Program-made: the position numbers and the translations under genes
NCBI RefSeq assembly: GCF_001510645.1
Contig: NZ_LMVB01000002.1
Span: forward strand, 1-64,000
DNA: 64,000 nt
Reading direction: 5' to 3'
From: Paenibacillus sp. FJAT-29882
GTDB taxonomy: Bacteria > Bacillota > Bacilli > Bacillales > DSM-1321
Part shown: piece by piece, positions 26,551 through 34,234 of the stretch
Numbering within the stretch: the stretch's first letter is position 1
How the letters are laid out: each line of letters opens with the position of its first letter
The notes under the pieces: model-generated
What the model was told of the DNA's origin: nothing
The model's input: the letters and a program-made list of their open reading frames with translations, nothing else
The model's database searches: none

Positions 26551-26871
26551 TTATTTTAAAGGTGTTAACATTGAGATTGGCAGGGCCTCATCCTGTTTCG
26601 TGCCGCTTAACCGATAGCCCCAGGCAAAGACTCCATTTAGGTAATCAATCTTGAAATATGTTCCTGGATCTCCTTCAATGCTGTACATTTCACCAGGCTT
26701 GAAATCTTTTGGATCAAGCAGATATGCTTTTGCCATCATCGCTTTCCGTTCAAGGACAGCAAATTCATTTACGATGCCAAGCTGTTCCGCTTTGCGCGCT
26801 TTCTCATGCAAACCTGCTATTTCTTGTTGAAGTTCATATGCTGACATTTGGCTATATCTTGCTTCACTCAT
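26551..26871 (-). CDS. yfhH: YfhH family protein (DUF1811)
   Basis: A 106-residue soluble protein beginning MSEARYSQMSAYELQQEIA, with an N-terminal helical hairpin and a small C-terminal beta barrel (YSIEGDPGTYFKIDYLNGVF). It matches YfhH of B. subtilis next to recX. The frame opens at a GTG nine bases earlier that overlaps the GAGAGG site, so the ATG is chosen. Function unknown; it may be co-transcribed with recX. Confidence 0.85.
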   Translation of the reverse strand: MSEARYSQMSAYELQQEIAGLHEKARKAEQLGIVNEFAVLERKAMMAKAYLLDPKDFKPGEMYSIEGDPGTYFKIDYLNGVFAWGYRLSGTKQDEALPISMLTPLK

Positions 26872-26984
26872 TATTAGCACCTCTCTAAAAATACCGTCAC
26901 CGGTCCTTTAGCTTTATTTTAATCAAAATGATCCACTCACACTTAAGCTTACCGAAATGAATCGACATCGGTCAACAGGTTTGA

Positions 26985-27800
26985 TTAATCGTGTTCTTCA
27001 TCTGATAAATATCGGTCAATCATTTCAATTGAAAAGCCCTTACGAAATAACGCCTGTTTCATTCGCTGCTCATATTCATATCCGGTATACCCCTGATATC
27101 GCCGTTTTATTTTTTCAGCCTGAAATATGAGTGACTGCCATTCTTCGTCATCATTTTTCTCAACCGTAACCTCTTCAAGCGCAATCGATATCACATCTCT
27201 AGGGAAGCCTTTTCGAGATAATATTTGGTCCAGCTTTTGTTGTAAGGCCCGCGCAGAAAGCTTCGTCTCTTTCTTAGTTGCTTTCTCAGCCATCATGATA
27301 GCATGTTCAATTTGCTGCTCACTCGGATATTCCACCATCGCTTGCTCAATAATCGAGAACTTGACTCCTTTTTCCCTTAACTCTTGCTGAATGATGATCG
27401 GCCCTTTATTTCCACCGTTCATATAGGTTCTTACAAAAGCACGAGCGAATTCGAGATCATCCAAGTACTTATATTTATATAGCTTCAAAACCGTTTCTTG
27501 TATAATCGGTTCATCTACTTCTCTTTTCTTTAAATACATACGAATTTCTTGCTCTGAACGCATACGGTGCGATAAATAATTCAATGCACTTGTAAAGCCT
27601 TTCTGAATTTCATCATACAGTTGAATATCGGCAAGGTCATATTCATTGATTTCCATGCCTTTTTTTAGCTGAAATTTCAATAATACTTCTTCATCAACAC
27701 TAAAGGCGTACTCCTCGCCTTTTCCCTTTCCATAATCCATGAAGACATTATAGCGGTCTGTTCGTTTTTGTTGAGTTGTTATTTTCGTAATAACGGCCAA
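26985..27800 (-). CDS. recX: RecX, regulatory protein of RecA
   Basis: A 271-residue modulator of RecA filaments. It is made of repeated three-helix units, recognisable in MRSEQEIRMYLKKREVD, LDDLEFARAFVRTYMNGG and the later GFPRDVISIALEEV and LFRKGFSIEMIDRYL. The open frame begins 32 codons earlier at 27896, but the family starts at AVITKI; a TTG at 27800 lies behind AAAGAGGTGG, so this start is chosen. Terminal length agrees with Bacillus RecX (about 264-270). Confidence 0.9.
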   Translation of the reverse strand: MAVITKITTQQKRTDRYNVFMDYGKGKGEEYAFSVDEEVLLKFQLKKGMEINEYDLADIQLYDEIQKGFTSALNYLSHRMRSEQEIRMYLKKREVDEPIIQETVLKLYKYKYLDDLEFARAFVRTYMNGGNKGPIIIQQELREKGVKFSIIEQAMVEYPSEQQIEHAIMMAEKATKKETKLSARALQQKLDQILSRKGFPRDVISIALEEVTVEKNDDEEWQSLIFQAEKIKRRYQGYTGYEYEQRMKQALFRKGFSIEMIDRYLSDEEHD

Positions 27801-27896
27801 GAATACCACCTCTTTGTCTAATGTACCATATTTGAAAGAAGGTTTATGCGAAAAAGAATCGAAATAAGTAACGATGGGGAAAAGAGAAACTTCCAT

Positions 27897-27931
27897 CAGT
27901 TGGGGTATTACAGCTTGTTAAACGGGGATAA
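27897..27931 (+). repeat. Modular hairpin repeat, minimal copy (module C 3' half)
   Basis: AACTTCCATCAG joined directly to TTGGGGTATTACAGCTTG and TTAAACGGGGATAA. It ends 21-24 bases before the yfhF start codon on the same strand. Confidence 0.65.
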
Positions 27932-27954
27932 GGCTTGAATCAAGGAGGCAAATG

Positions 27955-28860
27955 ATGAAAATTGCCATAGCAGGCGGAAGCGGCTTTGTCGGTATGGCTC
28001 TTATTCAAGAGCTTAGAAAAGAAAACCATGAAATCTATATCCTTACAAGAAATCCAGAAAACAAAAAGCCTATTACCGGTGTAAAATATGTGAAATGGCT
28101 TGATCAATCTGCAAGTCCAGAGAATGAGTTGGCAGGTATTTACGCATTCATTAATCTTTCTGGGGAATCGTTGAACAGCGGGCGTTGGACAGATAAACGC
28201 AAACGTATAATAGTCGAGAGTCGGGTCGACACAACGAAAGAAATGACTCGAATCCTTTCGATGCTTACAGAAAAACCGGCAGTGGTCATTCATGCCAGTG
28301 CAATCGGATATTATGGAACGTCAGAAAAAGAGGTTTTCACTGAAAAGAGCGGAACAATTGATGAAGATTTTCTATCACGCACAGTACAATTATGGGAAAA
28401 AGAAGCAGCAAAGGCAAAAGCATATTGTGGTCGGTTAGTATTTGCACGTTTCGGCGTCATACTTGGCAAGAGTGCAGGGGCGCTTCCTATGATGGTCACT
28501 CCTTATCAATTATTTGCCGGCGGCACAATTGGAACAGGCCGGCAATGGCTATCTTGGATTCATGTTAAAGATGTTGCTAGAGCGATTTTGTTTTGTGTGA
28601 ATCATGAAGCGATTAAAGGACCTGTTAATTTCAGTGCTCCATTCCCACAGCAAATGAAGGACTTCGGGAAAACGATAGGTACCGTTCTGCATCGCCCTCA
28701 TTGGTTTTCTGTGCCACCGTTTTTGTTAAAAACCATGCTCGGCGAAATGAGTACCCTCGTATTAGAAGGACAAAAGGTGATTCCAGACGTTTTACAACAT
28801 CATGAATTCACCTTTGCTTATCCCGATCTAAAAGCAGCTCTTCACGATTTATTAAAATAA
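27955..28860 (+). CDS. yfhF: YfhF, epimerase family protein (SDR39U1/TIGR01777)
   Basis: A 301-residue atypical extended short-chain dehydrogenase. The nucleotide motif GGSGFVGMALI lies at the N-terminus; NLSGESLNSGRW and HASAIGYYGTSEK are signatures of this subfamily; the C-terminal DUF1731 tail ends in FAYPDLKAALHDLL. Two adjacent ATGs exist; the second (27955) lies six bases after AAGGAGG. Substrate unknown. The minimal modular repeat forms its immediate upstream region. A terminator follows. Confidence 0.9.
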   Translation: MKIAIAGGSGFVGMALIQELRKENHEIYILTRNPENKKPITGVKYVKWLDQSASPENELAGIYAFINLSGESLNSGRWTDKRKRIIVESRVDTTKEMTRILSMLTEKPAVVIHASAIGYYGTSEKEVFTEKSGTIDEDFLSRTVQLWEKEAAKAKAYCGRLVFARFGVILGKSAGALPMMVTPYQLFAGGTIGTGRQWLSWIHVKDVARAILFCVNHEAIKGPVNFSAPFPQQMKDFGKTIGTVLHRPHWFSVPPFLLKTMLGEMSTLVLEGQKVIPDVLQHHEFTFAYPDLKAALHDLLK

Positions 28861-28872
28861 TTTTTAAACGCT

Positions 28873-28895
28873 AAGGACCATTTTGGGTCCTTTTT
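28873..28895 (+). terminator. Terminator of yfhF
   Basis: AAGGACC-ATTTT-GGGTCCTTTTT. Confidence 0.85.
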
Positions 28896-28925
28896 CTTTT
28901 CTAGTCTTTTTAGACAAATTTCTAC

Positions 28926-29360
28926 CTACTTATGATTAAATAAGTAAATAGATCCCATCATAAGCACAATAGCTACCATTTTCTTCAAGTCAAGCGCGAT
29001 TCTTTCCCCTCCAAACAGGCCAAAATGGTCGATGATCGCTCCCATTATAATCTGCCCTGCAATGACGGCAAAGAGAGCTGAAGAAACTCCGAGCTTCGGA
29101 ACTGTCATTACCATGATGATTACATAAAAAGCGCCAAGCAATCCGCCAATTAATTGTCCTTTCGGAGCTTCAGAAATCGCAAGTAAATTCCCCTTTCCGA
29201 AAAAAAGCACAATGAAAAATAAAGCTGCTGTGCCGACAGAAAATGAAATCAACGAAGCTTCTAATGTCCCAACTTTTTTTCCAAGACCTCCGTTGGTCAC
29301 TGCCTGGACTCCAACAGCAAGTCCACCAGCTAGTGCCATCAACAGGTATATCCATTTCAC
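28926..29360 (-). CDS. YdcZ/DUF606-type DMT family membrane protein
   Basis: A 144-residue protein with five hydrophobic segments and the family motifs VQAVTNGGLGKKVG near the N-terminus and GQIIMGAIIDHFG near the C-terminus. Small half-size DMT transporters of this type work as dimers; substrates are unknown. An ATG at 29369 directly abuts AAGGGAG; the GTG at 29360 (nine-base spacing) gives the usual MKWIYLL start and is preferred. Encoded alone, convergent with yfhF. Confidence 0.8.
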   Translation of the reverse strand: MKWIYLLMALAGGLAVGVQAVTNGGLGKKVGTLEASLISFSVGTAALFFIVLFFGKGNLLAISEAPKGQLIGGLLGAFYVIIMVMTVPKLGVSSALFAVIAGQIIMGAIIDHFGLFGGERIALDLKKMVAIVLMMGSIYLFNHK

Positions 29361-29509
29361 AAACTCCATCTCCCTTATGTACTCTACTTTATGTTCTTAC
29401 CAAAATCCTACATATGGATTTGCTATAAACTCGAGAAACATCCCAAATTCCATTATCGAATATTTCCAACGATTCCAATTATGCAGGAATCTAAACAAAT
29501 TGTGAAGGA

Positions 29510-29662
29510 GAACTTCTGAATAGGCAAATTTCAGCCCATTAAAAATATTATCATTGTTTATTTACTTATTGGGAGTCTTTTCAATTATTTTAGAAATTTA
29601 GACAACAACGTAGATTTAGGATGGCAGTAAGATGAAGGAGAATTTCCGTTATTTATCTACAT
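29510..29662. other. Short intergenic stretch
   Basis: AT-rich region without a recognisable gene; it probably holds the promoter of the YdcZ-type gene. Confidence 0.4.
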
Positions 29663-29705
29663 AAAAAAAAGCAATATTCCTCAAGCTTTTTGCTTTTGAA
29701 TATTG
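29663..29705 (-). terminator. Terminator inside the end of the small zinc-ribbon gene
   Basis: On the minus strand CAATATTC and GAATATTG pair around about 18 bases, followed by eight T. The left stem arm is coding sequence of the 39-residue gene. Confidence 0.75.
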
Positions 29706-29800
29706 ACCTCTATTGGTTTTATAATTTTATTACCACACTCTTTACAAATCTCAGTCTTTCTAGTCAACGTTAAACAATAATTACAATAGTATCGCTTCAT
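29681..29800 (-). CDS. 39-residue zinc-ribbon-like miniprotein
   Basis: MKRYYCNYCLTLTRKTEICK continues with ECGNKIIKPIEVN. Two CxxC pairs (C6/C9 and C19/C22) suggest one zinc site. GGAGGTTGAGT precedes the ATG and a terminator overlaps the 3' end, so this is a complete transcription unit. I do not recognise a named family; short single zinc-ribbon proteins of this sort are scattered in Bacillus genomes. Confidence 0.65.
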   Translation of the reverse strand: MKRYYCNYCLTLTRKTEICKECGNKIIKPIEVNIQKQKA

Positions 29801-29975
29801 ACTCAACCTCCTTTTCATATATTTAGTTTAATCCAGCTTTATTTTATCTGTGTATGAATCTTGTTAAGAAATTCTAAACTTTGACACTTACTAAGATCCG
29901 CCTTAAAAGATTCATCGTATAAAATCAGTTTGATTGGAAAAAATATGAACAACTGCTAAATAGGAGCTGATGAAA

Positions 29976-30104
29976 ATGGGAAGCAAAAGAAAAGAAAAAC
30001 TGGTCAAGAACAAATTAACATCCACACAAGAATTTCTTTACTCAAGGGACTTTAAAAAAGCGGATCGTGCTGGTGGATACGCGTCATCCGGCAAACTATA
30101 TTAA
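29976..30104 (+). CDS. yfhE: YfhE family small protein
   Basis: A 42-residue basic protein: MGSKRKEKLVKNK, then LTSTQEFLYSRDFKKADRAG and GYASSGKLY. The TQE-LY-DFKKADRA block is the YfhE signature. TAGGAG lies nine bases before the ATG at 29976; an ATG six bases earlier is too close to that site. Likely sporulation-associated because of its family and place beside yfhD and yfhF. Confidence 0.82.
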   Translation: MGSKRKEKLVKNKLTSTQEFLYSRDFKKADRAGGYASSGKLY

Positions 30105-30152
30105 GCTGGAGGGAATTTCCGCTCATGATATTTTGATTTCTACAAAAGCTAA

Positions 30153-30275
30153 ATGAGGGTATCTCAAAAGCAAAGGGTCAGACCCCGCAACAACTAAATA
30201 CAGTACATAATTAGTATCTGAAACATTACATACTGATTTAGAATGCGAGGTCAGACCCTTATGAGACATTCTCAT
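30153..30275. repeat. REPIN-like element between yfhE and yfhD
   Basis: Core AAAGGGTCAGACCCCGC ... GCGAGGTCAGACCCTT. Its outer flanks ATGAGGGTATCTCA and TGAGACATTCTCAT are complementary at 11 of 14 positions and specific to this locus. The inner part (CAACTAAATACAGTACA) matches the copy at 62011-62100. Confidence 0.85.
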
Positions 30276-30299
30276 TTTGCATGATAGGGGGAATTAAGA

Positions 30300-30467
30300 A
30301 TGGCGAAAGAGCTTAACCAACAATCAGTTCAACGATTCAAAAATCAGAAAAGCGATGGACTTGATATTGAATTTTCCCAAGAACTTGCTGACCATGACGA
30401 TTTAGAAGCACAACAACGCTCACAAGCAGCCGATAAGCGGGCAAAACAGAATCGTAATACACATTAA
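30300..30467 (+). CDS. yfhD: YfhD family small protein
   Basis: A 55-residue hydrophilic protein, MAKELNQQSVQRFKNQKSD then LDIEFSQELADHDDLEAQQR and a Lys/Arg-rich end. The EFSxELADxxDxEAQ block is the YfhD signature. AGGGGG lies nine bases before the ATG. Spore-associated small protein by family and context; function unknown. The stop codon lies inside a 19-bp perfect inverted repeat. Confidence 0.85.
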   Translation: MAKELNQQSVQRFKNQKSDGLDIEFSQELADHDDLEAQQRSQAADKRAKQNRNTH

Positions 30468-30502
30468 GAAGAGGATGACTCACTGAGTCATCCTCTTCTT
30501 AA
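30464..30502. terminator. 19-bp perfect palindrome between yfhD and doxX
   Basis: TTAAGAAGAGGATGACTCA, one central C, then the exact complement. It spans the yfhD stop codon and ends two bases before the doxX-type stop codon, so it is a shared 3' structure of two convergent genes. There is no strong T run. Confidence 0.8.
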
Positions 30503-30504
30503 GC

Positions 30505-31026
30505 TTAATGAGCAATTTCTCTTTTGCGAAAAACCTTTCCATTCCCCTTATCTTTACCTATCCATCCTTTAATGAATGGAATTGCAAAGCGGTCTACACC
30601 ATAATTATATGCTCCTGCCCCTGCAAAAAGGAGAATGATGGCGATTGTATAGAAAACTGGGTTCGTGCTTATCGTCCCTGCTAAAAGAAAGTTAAGATTC
30701 ATGAAAGCTCCTGCAATTAACGCTGGAATTGTTGCCGCTCCAAGAATTAGTCCGACCCCTACTAATATTTCACCCCATTGAACGAAGAAGCTAAATAGTT
30801 CTGCATTTGGTAAAGCCACTTGTTCAAGGAAGCTTGCGTACCAACCTTGTACTGCCGGGTGGTCTCCACCAGCTTTCGCTATCGCTCCTTGGATAAATCC
30901 ACCTGCATTGAATTCACCACTAGTAAGTTTGCCCCAACCACCCATTACCCATTGAATGCCTAACCAAATTCTCAATACTGCCCAAACTCCACTAATAAGC
31001 GGTCCGTTATTCCAATTCGTTTTCAT
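30505..31026 (-). CDS. DoxX family membrane protein
   Basis: A 173-residue protein with four hydrophobic helices. LRIWLGIQWVMGGWGKL is the DoxX N-terminal motif; the middle contains QWGEILVGVGLILG. Members such as CatD and MhqP help detoxify quinones or thiols; the exact reaction is unclear. The C-terminus is basic. AAGGAGA lies before the ATG. Two Fnr/Crp-type boxes upstream suggest control by oxygen or redox state. Confidence 0.85.
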   Translation of the reverse strand: MKTNWNNGPLISGVWAVLRIWLGIQWVMGGWGKLTSGEFNAGGFIQGAIAKAGGDHPAVQGWYASFLEQVALPNAELFSFFVQWGEILVGVGLILGAATIPALIAGAFMNLNFLLAGTISTNPVFYTIAIILLFAGAGAYNYGVDRFAIPFIKGWIGKDKGNGKVFRKREIAH

Positions 31027-31062
31027 TCTACATCTCTCCTTAAAAATAATTTAACGAAAGTT

Positions 31063-31078
31063 TGTGAAATTATTCACA
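31063..31078. promoter_or_regulatory. Fnr/Crp-like (or Rex-like) box 1 upstream of doxX
   Basis: TGTGA-AATTAT-TCACA, a perfect inverted repeat 37 bases before the start codon. Extended TTGTGAA...TTCACA also fits a Rex operator. Confidence 0.6.
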
Positions 31079-31133
31079 TGATTACTTAAAAAAATTTTTG
31101 CTGTTCCATGATTAGTTTGTCTAAAGTATAGTT

Positions 31134-31149
31134 TGTGAATGTTTTCACT
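31134..31149. promoter_or_regulatory. Fnr/Crp-like box 2 upstream of doxX
   Basis: TGTGA-ATGTTT-TCACT, the exact B. subtilis Fnr consensus spacing, 71 bases upstream of box 1 (about seven helical turns). Confidence 0.55.
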
Positions 31150-31408
31150 AACTTTCTGTACATTCATCATACTATCCTCCTTTCACATTTGCAATAGCGT
31201 TCACAAAGTAGTAACAAATATTTTTTATTCCTTTTTTCACTAAATAAAATTTTTGATATGCACTACAGGTTTATGTCTTTTACGCCGGGCACTCAATTCG
31301 AAAGTCCCATAGAGCTATACCGAAAATATGATACATAATCTTTTACGCTTGCTATAATATTGAGCTCATTCAAATTCAAACATTGCCGCCGATTATTAAA
31401 TAATCTAT
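31150..31408. other. Intergenic stretch without gene
   Basis: AT-rich; a further GTTCACAAA half site at 31199-31207. Otherwise nothing recognised. Confidence 0.4.
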
Positions 31409-31530
31409 AAAGTGAAACTTCAATGAGTGGGGGATCTTACTCCCCCACTCATTGTTAGTCCCGTTCTAGAGTCGCTAATATCTTCGCTCAGCAAAGATAT
31501 TAGCGTCTCTACGAACCGGGATAAACTTCC
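31409..31530 (+). repeat. Modular hairpin repeat (A-B)
   Basis: Module A: AGTGAAACTTCAATGAGTGG ... CCCCCACTCATTGTTAGT. Module B: CCCGTTCTAGAGTCGCTAA, a TATTAGCG arm, and ACGAACCGGGATAAA, a 60-base hairpin. No module C. Lies downstream of the convergent germination gene, not in a leader position. Confidence 0.82.
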
Positions 31531-31621
31531 ACCGATCCTGGACACAGACTTTTCATCTTTCTACAAAAGCTCCTTTTCAACGACCATACATCACCAACGG
31601 CAAGCCATTAGCTGTATAAAA

Positions 31622-32722
31622 TTAGCTAGATTCAGTTTTTTTACGTTTTTTTTTCCGTAAAACAGCTATCAACAACAACAACAGCGGAATAATCGTTTGA
31701 ACGATTATTCCGAACAATGGGAAGGTTCCTTCATTAAAACGCTCTATTTCCAATGTATTAGGAATTGACCAAAAACCAAATACTACGATTAGAATCCCTA
31801 TCGGCCATATTATAGGACGATAGTCCGAAAGTTTTAGCCATTGTGCAGTACTTAAAACAGCCACATAATAAAACCCTGATATTTTGATAAACGTACCTAC
31901 AATCCAAATAGCCATGACGGCAGACTCGAAATTTTCAAAAAATTCGGCGATACTGATATAGCGTGCTACATTCATCAGAGGATAAACCTTTAAGCCTGTT
32001 GCTGACCCGAGTACAAAAAGAACAACCAGATTCACCACAACCAACGTCACCATTACAGCAAATACCGTCAACATTCCATATTTCATTCCCTTTTTTTTAT
32101 CCGTTAAAAAAGGGAATAGAAAAATCATCATAAAAAATTCGGTGAACCATCCACCTGGCACAATCGCCCCCTTGATTGGCGGCCAGATTCCGTCCCCTAA
32201 TATCGGGAAGATATTCTTAAATTCAAAATCAGGCACTACTAAGATGATTAAAATGAGAAGTGGAAAGACAAAAAGAGGGAAAAACAATTGAGCAGCTCTC
32301 CCTATTACTTCTAAACCTCCATATACAATAAAAGCACATAAGAATACCATCGATGCCATGGTAACGCTAATTGGAGTACGAACTAGAAACGAATCGACAA
32401 TAAATTCGGCATACTCTCTGAGAATTACTCCTGTAGTTTGGATATAAAAAAATAAAAATAATAAACCAAGAATTTTACCCAGTAACCTACCTAAAATATG
32501 TTCACTAAATTGAATAACCGTTTGTTTTGGGTAGAGTTCATGCAGTTTATACACGATATACACCGTCACATACCCGATGATGGATGCGAAAATGGGGGAC
32601 AACCATAAGTCGTTTTTAGCATATTTCGCTGTTATGCTCGGCACCCCAAGAATAGCAGAAGCTACAATCATTGGATACATCATAATTGCCATCTGAAGCG
32701 CAGAAATTTTACCTTTCTCCAT
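31622..32722 (-). CDS. Spore germination permease, GerB-type subunit (operon 1)
   Basis: A 366-residue polytopic protein (about 10 helices) of the APC-like GerAB/GerKB family, which binds the germinant in the spore inner membrane. It starts EKGKISALQMAIMMYP; the frame opens 15-16 codons earlier but AAAGGAG lies just before the ATG pair at 32725/32722. The tail is a lysine-rich KKKRKK stretch. It is the last gene of an operon with order A, C, D, B. Confidence 0.9.
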   Translation of the reverse strand: MEKGKISALQMAIMMYPMIVASAILGVPSITAKYAKNDLWLSPIFASIIGYVTVYIVYKLHELYPKQTVIQFSEHILGRLLGKILGLLFLFFYIQTTGVILREYAEFIVDSFLVRTPISVTMASMVFLCAFIVYGGLEVIGRAAQLFFPLFVFPLLILIILVVPDFEFKNIFPILGDGIWPPIKGAIVPGGWFTEFFMMIFLFPFLTDKKKGMKYGMLTVFAVMVTLVVVNLVVLFVLGSATGLKVYPLMNVARYISIAEFFENFESAVMAIWIVGTFIKISGFYYVAVLSTAQWLKLSDYRPIIWPIGILIVVFGFWSIPNTLEIERFNEGTFPLFGIIVQTIIPLLLLLIAVLRKKKRKKTESS

Positions 32723-32778
32723 CATCTTGCTCCTTTCTACGATAGTAAGGAAATATGAGATGCCTTCCACTTATACAA

Positions 32779-33000
32779 TTACTTTTCCATAAACCTGCCA
32801 AACGGCTTGAAAAGCGTGACAATCCATGAAGTCGGTCCTCCCATATGGGGAAGATCGAACATGGATAGTACCCAACCGATGAGGAGAAGTGTAAAAAAAG
32901 CCACTTTGTCTTTATTAGGGTTTTGTTTCATTTTCGGCCATTCATACAAAATGATCAGTACCACGATGATCGTTGTACTTACAAAATCCCCCCATCTCAT
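32779..33000 (-). CDS. Small D-subunit-like germination membrane protein
   Basis: A 73-residue protein with two hydrophobic helices (about 6-20 and 34-50), MRWGDFVSTTIIVVLIILY first. Small two-helix D subunits are known companions of GerA-type receptors in Bacillus. Its start overlaps the gerC stop by four bases (ATGA), indicating translational coupling. Its place inside the operon supports the assignment. Confidence 0.8.
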   Translation of the reverse strand: MRWGDFVSTTIIVVLIILYEWPKMKQNPNKDKVAFFTLLLIGWVLSMFDLPHMGGPTSWIVTLFKPFGRFMEK

Positions 33001-34184
33001 TGTTCTTTCACCTCTTTTTCAGGCATTCCAGCTGGTTTGTTTATATAGCCCTGTCTACGAACATGAGCCTTTATTTCGATTTCTAATTCTATCTCAGGGA
33101 ATATCTTATCCCAGCGACCTTCGTTTTCTTTCCATTGTTTAGGGTATTTACGAAAGAACTCTTCACCGAAACCTACAATATCGGTCTTCAACACTTGCTG
33201 TGTTTGTTGAAAAGCTAGTTTAATACGCTTTTCTATTTCTTTTGCAAACGCTTTTTCTACAGCCCTTATTAATTTTGTACTTGAAAGGTTCAAATTCGTT
33301 CCATTCTGGATGATAGATCCTTCTGTATCAATCTTCACGACCATTATCCATTTCTTATTTTGAATTACAGGAACCAACTTTATAGTAGCCTCAATGGGAT
33401 TTATTGATATCTTCCCTTTTTCAGCACCTAGTTTAAAGGTAACTGTGGATGCCTCTATTTCATTTCTTATCCACAATATTCCTCTTGTTTCATTTTCCGT
33501 CAGCTTTCCTATCATTTTATCTTTTTTAAACACTGCCGTCCCGACAATGTAAGGCTTCCCTTGCGATTTCTCTTGCCCCTTCTCTGGGGGTAGAATATCA
33601 ACTCTTGGAAGTGCGGCTGCTTGAGCAATACCGATTAACTTTTCATCTAAATCCTGCAATGTTACCTGCATTCCGAGATGTAAATCAGAAATTTCCCGAA
33701 GTCTTTCCGCGGAATAGCGCTCTAAAGGAGCAAATAATTCGAGGATAGGCTTTGCCTTTCCTTCACTGACATACACATACGCTCTCTCTCTTGGCTGCGG
33801 ATGACGGAGCAAAAAATCCATCTGTTCTTGGATTCCTGCCTTCGCTAACCTTTCGCCGAATATAAACACTTTACAATGTCCCCAAAAAACTTTGCGTGGG
33901 AACTCGCTTTGAAGCTTGGATAATGCATCTGAAATATTAGAACCTTTATGGGATGTCACCAACGTAACAGCTCCTCCTCCCCCCGTTCCCCCTCCTTGAC
34001 CACCTCCGCTACTTAATGCTTTAGGGATAAATATTTGGAGGGATAGTTCGATTTGATTGTCATCTTTTTTATCGATTGCTGCTGCTGTAACAATGGCCAA
34101 ATCATTAACTTCCACTCGATCCCAGCAACCGCTTACTAATAAGGTTACTCCGCTTACTAAGATCAAAAGAAGGATGTTCTTCAT
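32997..34184 (-). CDS. Spore germination lipoprotein, Ger(x)C family (operon 1)
   Basis: A 395-residue lipoprotein of the germinant receptor. Signal peptide MKNILLLILVSGVTLLVSGC with lipobox LVSGC, then WDRVEVNDLAIVTAAAIDKK, typical of GerAC/GerKC. A glycine-rich loop (GGGQGGGTGGGG) follows at about residue 65. ATG at 34184 is chosen over an upstream TTG because of GGAAAGGGG spacing and because the signal peptide starts there. Confidence 0.92.
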   Translation of the reverse strand: MKNILLLILVSGVTLLVSGCWDRVEVNDLAIVTAAAIDKKDDNQIELSLQIFIPKALSSGGGQGGGTGGGGAVTLVTSHKGSNISDALSKLQSEFPRKVFWGHCKVFIFGERLAKAGIQEQMDFLLRHPQPRERAYVYVSEGKAKPILELFAPLERYSAERLREISDLHLGMQVTLQDLDEKLIGIAQAAALPRVDILPPEKGQEKSQGKPYIVGTAVFKKDKMIGKLTENETRGILWIRNEIEASTVTFKLGAEKGKISINPIEATIKLVPVIQNKKWIMVVKIDTEGSIIQNGTNLNLSSTKLIRAVEKAFAKEIEKRIKLAFQQTQQVLKTDIVGFGEEFFRKYPKQWKENEGRWDKIFPEIELEIEIKAHVRRQGYINKPAGMPEKEVKEQ

Positions 34185-34234
34185 AAAGAGACGCCCCTTT
34201 CCTTTCTCCAATTTTTTATCCCGTCTCCAATCTT

